This document shows, piece after piece, positions 1 to 5,737 of a stretch of 6,338 nt of DNA. The first letter of the stretch is position 1. Each line of letters starts with the position of its first letter. The translations under genes and the position numbers were made by a program. The stretch spans positions 1 through 6,338 of the forward strand of contig JAISKQ010000275.1 of NCBI GenBank assembly GCA_031260865.1, written 5' to 3'. This DNA comes from Prevotella sp. Lineage in GTDB: Bacteria > Bacteroidota > Bacteroidia > Bacteroidales > Dysgonomonadaceae. The notes beneath the pieces are model-generated. The model was not told where the DNA came from. It saw only the letters and a program-made list of their open reading frames with translations, and did not search any database.

Positions 1-263
1 TTGAAGTAGGCGAAGAAGTAACCGAAGCCTTTCGTCAAGCTGAATTTCCAATGCGGGATATTGGTTATCGAAATCCGAAGTCGGGAAAAATGCACATCGA
101 CCTGCGACAAGCTAACAAATTAATGCTTGAAAGAGTTGGCGTTGTACCTCAACATATCGAAATCGCCGATCTTTGCACTTATGCCAACCCTGAAAGATTC
201 TTTTCAGCCCGCCGCCAAACAGTTTATTCCGGAAGGATGATAACCGGCGGCATATTAAAATAA
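1..263 (+). CDS. pgeF: Purine nucleoside phosphorylase/laccase-domain protein (PgeF/YfiH family), 3' fragment
   Basis: This is the C-terminal part of a gene entering from the left edge. The frame is open from base 3 (the codon across bases 1-2 is incomplete) and ends in TAA at 261-263, giving 86 visible residues of a family usually about 250-270 long. The order EVGEEV, then KMHIDL, then ICTY-like DLCTYANPERFFSARR, then SGRMITGGIL matches the end of the YfiH/PgeF (multicopper polyphenol oxidase, Cu-oxidase_4) family. The His of KMHIDL, at bases 93-95, should be one of the conserved His/Cys/His metal ligands; the other two lie outside the window. Characterised members act as cytoplasmic purine nucleoside phosphorylase/deaminase-type enzymes or as a peptidoglycan editing factor that prevents misincorporated residues in cell-wall precursors. 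Which activity applies here cannot be told. The assignment to the family is firm; the symbol follows current usage. Confidence 0.88.
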   Translation, partial: EVGEEVTEAFRQAEFPMRDIGYRNPKSGKMHIDLRQANKLMLERVGVVPQHIEIADLCTYANPERFFSARRQTVYSGRMITGGILK

Positions 264-277
264 AAGCAATTATTTTG

Positions 278-285
278 TATTTTTG
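278..285 (+). promoter_or_regulatory. Bacteroidota -7 promoter box for the aguA cluster
   Basis: TATTTTTG matches the Bacteroidota consensus TAnnTTTG exactly. It lies in the 45-base gap after the pgeF stop and 23 bases before the aguA ATG, which would put the transcript start near 289-292 with a very short leader. I see no good TTTG-type -33 element at the expected distance, so support is the -7 box and its position only. Confidence 0.55.
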
Positions 286-308
286 CTCAAATTACAATAG
301 ATCCACCA

Positions 309-1349
309 ATGAGTCAACTATTATTACCACCTGAATGGTATCCCCAAAGCGCGATACAACTGACATGGCCTCATCCCGGAACAGACTGGGAATATATGCT
401 GAAAGAAGTCACGGCATGTTATGTGAATGTGGCAACGGAAATACTGAAACGACAAAAACTCATCGTAGTCTGCCATGACGCCGAAATTGTAAAATATGAA
501 TTAAGAGGTCTTAGCGGTTTGTCCGACAATCTCATATTGGTCGAATTGCCGACCAACGACACATGGGCGCGCGACCATAGCGGCATATCGGTCTTCAAGG
601 ATGGCAAAAAACAAATCTACGATTTCACATTCAACGGCTGGGGACTAAAGTTCGCGTCCAACCACGACAATCAGATAACAAGAGGCTTATTTAAGAATAA
701 AGTATTCAGTCCGGATGTTGAACTCATCAATAAGAAAGATTTTGTACTTGAAGGCGGAGCGTTGGAGTCCGACGGAAAAGGTACTTTATTAACGACCACG
801 GAATGCCTTTTGTCGCCAAACAGAAATTCGTTCCTATCGAAAGAGGAAATAGAGGATTATCTAAAAAGAAATTTCGGACTGGATAGGATTCTATGGCTGG
901 ATCACGGTTATCTGTCAGGCGATGACACGGACAGCCACATCGATACATTGGCTCGTTATACCGATGAGCATACGATTGTATATGTAAAATGCGAAGATAA
1001 AGATGATGAACATTACGAAGCTTTATCCAAAATGGAAAAACAATTGAAAACATTTACGGACTATGAGGGAAATCCGTACCGGCTGATTGCCCTGCCGATG
1101 GCGAAAGCCGTATATGACGAAAGTAATCAAAGGCTTCCGGCCACTTATGCCAATTTTCTCATTATGAACGATGTTGTGTTATTGCCATTTTATAATAATA
1201 AAGAAAAGGACGAAGAAGCGCGTCGGCGGTTGCGGCAAGCATTTCCATCAAGAGAGGTTATAGGAATCGATTGTTCACCATTGATACGCCAGCATGGTTC
1301 GTTACATTGTATCACCATGCAGTATCCCGAAAAGACAATAAGCCAATGA
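309..1349 (+). CDS. aguA: Agmatine deiminase (agmatine iminohydrolase)
   Basis: This cytoplasmic enzyme of the guanidino-group-modifying (PAD_porph) superfamily hydrolyses agmatine to N-carbamoylputrescine and ammonia. The 346-residue length is normal. Visible landmarks are LPPEWYPQSAIQLTWPH at the N-terminus, TWARDH (85-90), NGWG (109-112), LEGGALESDG (147-156), GDDTDSHIDTLAR (204-216) with the probable catalytic His210, and HGSLHC (329-334) with the probable nucleophile Cys334. The last motif differs from the GGGNIHC form of plant and Pseudomonas enzymes; from memory it resembles a variant seen in epsilonproteobacterial and Bacteroidota homologues. The ATG at 309 is preceded by a good promoter box and begins where the family begins. 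aguB lies two genes downstream, so both steps from agmatine to putrescine are encoded together. In Bacteroides-type bacteria this putrescine usually feeds the carboxyspermidine route to spermidine; those genes are not in this window. Confidence 0.94.
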   Translation: MSQLLLPPEWYPQSAIQLTWPHPGTDWEYMLKEVTACYVNVATEILKRQKLIVVCHDAEIVKYELRGLSGLSDNLILVELPTNDTWARDHSGISVFKDGKKQIYDFTFNGWGLKFASNHDNQITRGLFKNKVFSPDVELINKKDFVLEGGALESDGKGTLLTTTECLLSPNRNSFLSKEEIEDYLKRNFGLDRILWLDHGYLSGDDTDSHIDTLARYTDEHTIVYVKCEDKDDEHYEALSKMEKQLKTFTDYEGNPYRLIALPMAKAVYDESNQRLPATYANFLIMNDVVLLPFYNNKEKDEEARRRLRQAFPSREVIGIDCSPLIRQHGSLHCITMQYPEKTISQ

Positions 1350-1354
1350 AATAA

Positions 1355-1369
1355 CGCGCCGATGGCGCG
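1355..1369 (+). other. GC-rich hairpin after aguA
   Basis: CGCGCC-GAT-GGCGCG forms a perfect 6-bp stem with a 3-base loop, starting five bases after the aguA stop. It is not followed by a T-run, so it is not a standard intrinsic terminator. It could stabilise the 3' end of the aguA message or modulate readthrough into the downstream small gene, but a role is inferred only. Confidence 0.35.
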
Positions 1370-1439
1370 AAGCGGCAAAAGTGAATAGTTGTCATCGAAA
1401 AGTAAGTAAACAGGAACTCTAACTCGGAACTTAAAAAAA

Positions 1440-1664
1440 ATGAAAGACCAAAAAGCTTTATTATTCAGATGTATAAAAAATGACGTTCCCGCGATGGTAT
1501 TTTCCGGGAATGATATATTATTCTTACCTTTACTGAAACAATATTACCGGGACGCGGAAGAAGCCGGTTGTACCCGGGAATTTCTGAATGATATAAAATT
1601 GAGAATCGAAGAATTTGAGAAACATATAGAAATGTCTCCCGACACCATTAAATTACCCGATTAA
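1440..1664 (+). CDS. Small protein of unknown function between aguA and aguB
   Basis: I do not recognise this 74-residue protein. It has no signal peptide or membrane segment and should be cytoplasmic. The N-terminal half (about 1-31) looks like two short beta strands with a GND turn (LLFRC, AMVFSGNDI). The second half is charged and helical (about 30-62), rich in Glu, Lys and Arg, and the protein ends in KLPD. Two cysteines (11 and 44) do not form an obvious metal site. That it is a real gene is supported by the A-rich leader directly before the ATG, the lack of a competing gene, and its stop codon (TAA, 1662-1664) lying only three bases before the aguB ATG, suggesting translational coupling. 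It is 90 bases after aguA with no recognisable promoter between, so it is probably in the same transcript. A link to agmatine use is inferred from position alone. Confidence 0.75.
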   Translation: MKDQKALLFRCIKNDVPAMVFSGNDILFLPLLKQYYRDAEEAGCTREFLNDIKLRIEEFEKHIEMSPDTIKLPD

Positions 1665-1667
1665 GAG

Positions 1668-2543
1668 ATGAAAATAGGACTGGTACAACAGGCGAATACG
1701 CCTGATATACAAAAGAATAAGCAAGGCCTGAAAGACAAAATCAGAGAAGCTGCCAAGCAAGGCGCTGAATTAGTGGTCTTACAGGAGCTACATAACTCAC
1801 TCTATTTCTGCCAAGTAGAAGATACGGCTATTTTTGATTTGGCAGAGACGATCCCCGGCTCGTCAACCGATGAATTTGGCGCGTTGGCAAAAGAGTTGGG
1901 AGTGGTTATTGTGTTGTCTCTATTCGAACGACGCGCGCCCGGGTTGTATCACAATACAGCCGTTGTCATCGAAAAAGACGGAACTATCGCCGGAAAATAC
2001 CGTAAGATGCACATTCCGGACGATCCTGCTTACTACGAGAAATTTTATTTCACACCCGGCGACCTTGGATTTAAACCCATTGAAACATCTGTCGGGAGAC
2101 TTGGCGTTTTGGTTTGCTGGGATCAATGGTATCCCGAGGCGGCACGCCTGATGGCGATGAATGGAGCCGATATGCTTATCTATCCTACTGCCATAGGATG
2201 GGAATCAACTGACGCCGATGACGAAAAAAAACGTCAGTTGGACGCTTGGACTATCTCGCAACGTGGACATGCCGTAGCCAACGGCTTACATGTCATTTCC
2301 GTGAACCGCGCAGGATATGAACCCGACCCTTCGGGACAAACCAACGGCATAACATTCTGGGGAAACAGCTTTGTCGCCGGTCCTCAGGGAGAAATACTTT
2401 GGCAGGCGTCGAACGGCAAAGAGGAAGTGCACGTAGTGGAAATAGATATAAAACGCTCGGAACAGGTACGACGCTGGTGGCCTTTCTTCCGCGACAGGCG
2501 TATCGATGCTTTCGGAGATATTACAAAACGGTTTATTGATTGA
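1668..2543 (+). CDS. aguB: N-carbamoylputrescine amidase (nitrilase superfamily)
   Basis: This carbon-nitrogen hydrolase cleaves N-carbamoylputrescine to putrescine, CO2 and ammonia, the step after agmatine deiminase. The 291-residue length matches the family. The nitrilase triad is visible: Glu40 in VLQELH, Lys113 in YRKMHIPD, and the nucleophile Cys150 in LVCWDQWYPEAAR. The stretches KFYFTPGD (125-132), IYPTAIGWE (171-179) and the C-terminal RRWWPFFRDRRIDAFGDI are characteristic of AguB rather than of beta-ureidopropionase or generic omega-amidase. The protein should be a cytoplasmic homo-oligomer, as is usual for the superfamily. The ATG at 1668 falls at the family's normal N-terminus (MKIGLVQQ) and follows the preceding gene by three bases, so expression probably depends on the aguA promoter. 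No residue expected for activity is missing. Confidence 0.95.
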   Translation: MKIGLVQQANTPDIQKNKQGLKDKIREAAKQGAELVVLQELHNSLYFCQVEDTAIFDLAETIPGSSTDEFGALAKELGVVIVLSLFERRAPGLYHNTAVVIEKDGTIAGKYRKMHIPDDPAYYEKFYFTPGDLGFKPIETSVGRLGVLVCWDQWYPEAARLMAMNGADMLIYPTAIGWESTDADDEKKRQLDAWTISQRGHAVANGLHVISVNRAGYEPDPSGQTNGITFWGNSFVAGPQGEILWQASNGKEEVHVVEIDIKRSEQVRRWWPFFRDRRIDAFGDITKRFID

Positions 2544-2587
2544 ATAAGTTACAAGACGGTTGATATTATAAATGTGCCGAGGCTTTT

Positions 2588-3316
2588 ATGAAACTACAAA
2601 ATATAATAATTTTGACGCTTCTTTTTTTGCTTTCCTGCACATCAAAGTCGCAGGAGAAACAGCCTTCGGCGGAAAAGGCGCGGATAGCTGATATTGACAG
2701 CCTAAAGCCTTACCCTGAACTAAAAAAAGAAACATTAGAAAGAAAAGAGGCATTCAGAGACGCATATAATAGCAGTAAGAATAGCGAGCGACAAGACAGC
2801 ATATTAACCGAAGCCCAAAACTATCTTCTATCTGTTTCGGATGATTTTTTCAGATCGTGGTATAATACGCCTTGGACTTTTCATGGACATAGCCAAACAC
2901 CCAAAGAAGGCAGTATAGCTTGTGGATACTTCATTACAACCACCCTTCGCGATATGGGGTTCAACATCCCGCGTATAAAGTGGGCGCAACAAACTTCGGA
3001 ATATATGATCAAAAAAATAACGACCGATGTTAAGCGTTTTCGACAAAAACCGATGATAGACGTTATCAATTATATTAAAACCAAAGGAGAAGGATTGTAC
3101 ATTGTAGGTCTTGACTGTCATGTGGGATATATTTATTACCAAAACGGCAGCATGTCCTTTGTTCATGCGAACTATTACAGACCTAAGATTGGCGTTATGT
3201 CCGAACCCATGACAGGTAGAAATCCGCTCAATGATTCCAAATACAGGGTTATTGGTAAAATTTTTGATAAGGAAATGGTTCGGAACTGGATATTAAACAC
3301 TTCTTATTCCGAATAA
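2588..3316 (+). CDS. Predicted lipoprotein with papain/NlpC-like Cys/His arrangement
   Basis: This 242-residue protein starts with a short charged end, a hydrophobic stretch (5-15) and a lipobox LLSC, so Cys17 should be lipidated and the protein anchored in the cell envelope. A polar, Lys/Glu-rich linker (about 18-80) leads to a compact domain. In it WTFHG and P..G.I precede Cys112 in ACGYF; RIKWAQQ follows; His178 lies in DCHVGYI, and His193/Asn195 in FVHANY. The order Cys, His, His/Asn at these spacings fits a papain-like fold such as NlpC/P60, CHAP or transglutaminase-like enzymes, with Cys112 at a helix start as nucleophile. This is inference; I cannot assign a named family. Similar proteins with a CGYF motif are, as I recall, present in other Bacteroidota as hypotheticals. 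It lies 44 bases after aguB with no clear promoter, so it may be read from the polyamine transcript without sharing its function. A peptidase or peptidoglycan amidase role is possible but unproven. Confidence 0.8.
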   Translation: MKLQNIIILTLLFLLSCTSKSQEKQPSAEKARIADIDSLKPYPELKKETLERKEAFRDAYNSSKNSERQDSILTEAQNYLLSVSDDFFRSWYNTPWTFHGHSQTPKEGSIACGYFITTTLRDMGFNIPRIKWAQQTSEYMIKKITTDVKRFRQKPMIDVINYIKTKGEGLYIVGLDCHVGYIYYQNGSMSFVHANYYRPKIGVMSEPMTGRNPLNDSKYRVIGKIFDKEMVRNWILNTSYSE

Positions 3317-3385
3317 TCAGACTATTTTTTGTGCCTTTTTAAACATTTATCAATATGCAATAAACAAAAATTCAAAGTGTTATAT

Positions 3386-3393
3386 TATCTTTG
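3386..3393 (+). promoter_or_regulatory. Bacteroidota -7 promoter box for the DUF3788-like gene
   Basis: TATCTTTG is an exact TAnnTTTG match in the 101-base gap after the lipoprotein gene. It ends 24 bases before the ATG at 3418, almost the same spacing as the aguA box. It overlaps an in-frame upstream TTG at 3391, which therefore cannot be the start if this promoter is used. No clear -33 element is visible. Confidence 0.6.
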
Positions 3394-3417
3394 TCATTAT
3401 TAAGAATAAGATTTTTT

Positions 3418-3882
3418 ATGGTATCACATATACATGAAAGGATTTTCAACCAAGATCCGCTACCTGATATAAAGGAAATAAGAAAGTTCATTAAACTGAG
3501 AAAAGCGGTGAAAGCATTTGATTCGCTACTCGTTTTCTTGGATGAGAATTATAATTTTGAACAAGAAATATATTTCGGCGGACAAGAATCCGGCGTGATG
3601 GTACGTTACCGTAAAAATGGGAAAACATTAGTATCTGTTGTCCCCGAAAAGAACGCTTTCTCTGTTGTTCTCATCTACGGAAAGAAAGAAGTGATAACCT
3701 TCAATGCTCAACGGGAATCATTCAGCCCGCATTTCATCTCCATTTTTGACGAGACGCCACAACTTCATGACGGTAAGTGGATGCTGATTACATTAACAGA
3801 TGAAACGCTGTTGCCTGAATTGGAAAAAATGATCATGATCAAAAAATCCGTAAAGAAAGAAAAGAGATTAACTCTCATTTGA
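3418..3882 (+). CDS. DUF3788-like protein
   Basis: This is a 154-residue, probably cytoplasmic protein without signal peptide or membrane segments. The middle and end resemble the DUF3788 family: a FGGQESGVMVRYRKNGKTL stretch (about 54-72), a following VVPEKNAFSVVLIYGKKE stretch (about 74-91), then HDGKWMLITLTDE (about 117-129) and a C-terminal helix with several Lys residues. The expected fold is a small alpha/beta domain; I know of no established reaction, and none should be assigned. The ATG at 3418 is preferred over the in-frame TTG at 3391, because the TTG lies inside the -7 promoter box and would not be on the transcript. The gene has its own promoter and ends in TGA at 3880-3882, overlapping the end of the convergent minus-strand gene by eight bases. 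The family call rests on remembered motif pattern. Confidence 0.78.
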   Translation: MVSHIHERIFNQDPLPDIKEIRKFIKLRKAVKAFDSLLVFLDENYNFEQEIYFGGQESGVMVRYRKNGKTLVSVVPEKNAFSVVLIYGKKEVITFNAQRESFSPHFISIFDETPQLHDGKWMLITLTDETLLPELEKMIMIKKSVKKEKRLTLI

Positions 3883-5104
3883 CAAACAAGGCGATCGCGA
3901 CTGCCGGAACGACAAAACAAGCGATATTCAATATTTTCTTACCTAAAGGCTTCCCGGCCTTATTGGCGGCGATGCCCGAACCCTGATAATAGGTTTCTAA
4001 ATCCTGATCGAAACTTTCATTCCAAAAGTCGCGTGTGGTGGAATCCGGAAAATAAAATAATTCCTGACAGAATCCGCTCAACTGCCTTTTCCTAATTTGT
4101 TTTTTCTCAACAAAACCACGAAATTCCACATCACAGAAATAAGATATATCTTCTTGTTTATCAAACTCATCAATAGCCCTGAACTTGTAAAAGGTAAAAC
4201 AATCCGACATATAATATTTATCCGACACTCTCTTAAATGAGAACCGCCCTACTTTCCGCATTATCTTTAGTTGTTTTCCCATATATCTCTTGTAAGGCAG
4301 GCTTTCCAAAACAGAATCAATCGACTTTATTTCCATAAAAGCAATGGTCATATCGTCTTTGTTTATAGCGATTTCACCCTTTGCCCATCCGCCTTTGCCT
4401 TCAAGGGGTTCTATCTGAATAATAATCAGCGAACTATCGGATGTATAAGAACGTGTGGTTTCGTTATTCACACTTTTGCCAAAGGTAAAGAGATGCGACG
4501 CATGGTATTCCGCGCCGTATAATTCGGAGGTTGGAGTTTCCGTCCGTTGCAGTCTTCGAATATCTATAATATTAAATGTATAGGGAACCCGCTCCTTTTT
4601 CATATTCTTTTTCAAATCTTTTTCAGTGAGCGTGGTCGCGTATTTCAGGTATATCTCGTTTTGCAATGTGTCGCTCGTTTTTGTTTGCAAAAAATGCAAT
4701 AGATAACCCAAGGGTTGATCCAACATCAGTTTTTTCTTGGTCGTCAGCATCGCTTCATCCAGCAACGCGTCGGCGTCGTCGGGGCTAATTACTATCGGAT
4801 TCAAGTACACCGGCGTGAGTTCCAATTCAACGACAGGGTTTGCCTCAAGGCTGCTTTTCGATACCGATTTCAATCGGTATCCGATGCTTTGGAAATGGAT
4901 GATTTCTTCACTTTCGGCCGGAATGGCAAATTTACCATTCGCGTTCGTGTAAGCATAATCCTTTGACATATTCCCGTATTGCACGATAACATCCGAAATC
5001 GGTTTTTTGCTGTCTTTATCTATTACCGTCCCATTGACAGGCGTTTGAGCAAAAAGGTCGGATATTGACAGCGTCAGAAAAAGCAGTACAATTATTTTTT
5101 TCAT
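3875..5104 (-). CDS. Secreted carboxypeptidase-regulatory-like domain protein with hydrophobic C-terminus
   Basis: This 409-residue protein is the only clear minus-strand gene. Residues 1-20 are a Sec signal peptide (MKKIIVLLFLTLSISDLFAQ) with likely cleavage after Gln20. Residues about 22-97 form a CarboxypepD_reg-like beta-sandwich: VNGTVIDKDSKKPISDVIV, then YTNANGKFAIP and IIHFQSIGYRL. This domain often precedes TonB-dependent receptors, but here no plug or barrel follows. Instead, about 105-370 is a mixed region with GWAKGEIAINKDDMTIAFMEI (239-259) and a late RDFWNESFD stretch (358-366), a layout that, from memory, occurs in Bacteroidota proteins annotated only as 'carboxypeptidase-like regulatory domain'. 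The last 19 residues (391-409) are strongly hydrophobic and end in VK, like a tail anchor. Location is the periplasm or outer envelope; the function is unknown. The start is the ATG at 5102-5104; no strong promoter box was found for it. Confidence 0.85.
   Translation of the reverse strand: MKKIIVLLFLTLSISDLFAQTPVNGTVIDKDSKKPISDVIVQYGNMSKDYAYTNANGKFAIPAESEEIIHFQSIGYRLKSVSKSSLEANPVVELELTPVYLNPIVISPDDADALLDEAMLTTKKKLMLDQPLGYLLHFLQTKTSDTLQNEIYLKYATTLTEKDLKKNMKKERVPYTFNIIDIRRLQRTETPTSELYGAEYHASHLFTFGKSVNNETTRSYTSDSSLIIIQIEPLEGKGGWAKGEIAINKDDMTIAFMEIKSIDSVLESLPYKRYMGKQLKIMRKVGRFSFKRVSDKYYMSDCFTFYKFRAIDEFDKQEDISYFCDVEFRGFVEKKQIRKRQLSGFCQELFYFPDSTTRDFWNESFDQDLETYYQGSGIAANKAGKPLGKKILNIACFVVPAVAIALFVK
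4860..4881. repeat. Perfect 10-bp inverted repeat inside the minus-strand gene
   Basis: GATACCGATT (4860-4869) and AATCGGTATC (4872-4881) are perfect reverse complements separated by two bases. On the coding strand this encodes the YRLKS part of the end of the carboxypeptidase-regulatory-like domain. It may be chance, a hairpin in the message, or a protein-binding site; nothing else in the window repeats it. Confidence 0.45.
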
Positions 5105-5186
5105 AGGTCATTAAACTTTTACAAGAAACTGAAAATCTTAAAATATCTTTTCATTCTTTGAGTTAATAAATATACACTCTTTTTTA

Positions 5187-5194
5187 TATCTTTG
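5187..5194 (+). promoter_or_regulatory. Bacteroidota -7 promoter box upstream of ybeY
   Basis: TATCTTTG matches TAnnTTTG exactly, in the 172-base divergent region 5105-5276. A TTTG at 5157-5160 is present but 26 bases upstream, longer than the usual 19-21 spacing. Use of this box would give a leader of about 75 bases, longer than for the other two boxes. The rest of this region is A/T-rich, with no gene or stable hairpin that I can see. Confidence 0.5.
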
Positions 5195-5276
5195 TCTCGC
5201 ATATAACAAATTTCTATTTTTATATAGCATTTTTAATATTCTTATACCATAAACTATCTTTTTGAAAAGTCCTATC

Positions 5277-5708
5277 ATGGCTATACTATATCAAGCGGAA
5301 GGCGTTAAACTACCTTCGATAAAAAAAAGAGAAATCTCAAACTGGATAAAATCCGTCGCCGCGTCTTACGAAAAAAAAACCGGAGACATTGCTTTTATCT
5401 TTTGTACGGATGAAAAAATACTGGAAGTGAATAACCAATATTTGCAACACGATTATTACACGGATATTATCACTTTCGATTACAGCGAAAATAATACGAT
5501 ATCCGGAGATATATTCATCAGTTTAGATACGGTGAAAAGTAATTCCGAACAATTCGACACGCGATACGTCGAGGAACTCCATCGTATTATCATACATGGC
5601 ATCCTTCACCTGTGCGGAATCGATGACAAAGGTCCGGGAGAAAGGGAACACATGACCGAATGCGAAAACCAAGCGCTGAAAACATTGGAGGATTATAAAC
5701 ATGCGTAA
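5277..5708 (+). CDS. ybeY: YbeY endoribonuclease / rRNA maturation factor
   Basis: YbeY is a cytoplasmic zinc-dependent single-strand endoribonuclease (UPF0054) that takes part in 16S rRNA 3' end maturation and ribosome quality control. The 143 residues match the family. Key stretches are FCTDEKILEVNNQYL (42-56), HDYYTDIITFDY (58-69), SGDIFISLDTV (76-86) and ELHRIIIHGILHLCGIDD (100-117) with the metal-binding helix. His107 and His111 are the first two zinc ligands and Arg103 is the conserved arginine. The third ligand, His in the E. coli motif HGxLHLxGYDH, is Asp117 here; my recollection is that Bacteroidota homologues commonly have Asp at this position. I chose the ATG at 5277 (MAILYQAEGVKLP) over an in-frame TTG at 5262, since family members of this phylum begin with MAI. 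The oxidoreductase gene follows after 29 bases. Confidence 0.94.
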   Translation: MAILYQAEGVKLPSIKKREISNWIKSVAASYEKKTGDIAFIFCTDEKILEVNNQYLQHDYYTDIITFDYSENNTISGDIFISLDTVKSNSEQFDTRYVEELHRIIIHGILHLCGIDDKGPGEREHMTECENQALKTLEDYKHA

Positions 5709-5737
5709 ATATCTGAGTAAATTAAACTAATATTTTG

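Noticed and set aside
727..1053. 108-residue minus-strand reading frame
   Set aside because: Lies fully inside aguA, has no recognisable domain or leader, and its composition looks like an antisense shadow of a well-supported gene.
1834..2151. 105-residue plus-strand reading frame within aguB
   Set aside because: Out-of-frame shadow of the nitrilase-family gene, whose triad and full length are intact; no independent start signal.
2828..3166. 112-residue minus-strand reading frame
   Set aside because: Antisense to the lipoprotein gene domain that carries the Cys/His motifs; no family resemblance and no promoter box.
3830..3841. 12-bp perfect palindrome TGATCATGATCA
   Set aside because: Explained by the repetitive coding for Met-Ile-Met-Ile in the DUF3788-like gene; too short and simple to claim a site.
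4271..4966. Plus-strand reading frames of 71-83 residues
   Set aside because: All opposite the minus-strand secreted protein, which has signal peptide and domain evidence; the frames show no motifs.
5105..5186. Possible promoter for the minus-strand gene (TATATTTA on the minus strand near 5170)
   Set aside because: One mismatch to TAnnTTTG in a very A/T-rich stretch and no -33 element; too weak to list as a feature.
5262..5276. TTG start giving five extra residues on YbeY
   Set aside because: YbeY homologues of this phylum start at MAI, matching the ATG at 5277; the TTG has no better leader.
5701..5730. Nine-residue leader-peptide-like frame (MRKYLSKLN) before the oxidoreductase gene
   Set aside because: Overlaps the ybeY stop in another frame, has no run of regulatory codons and no attenuator hairpin after it; most likely chance.
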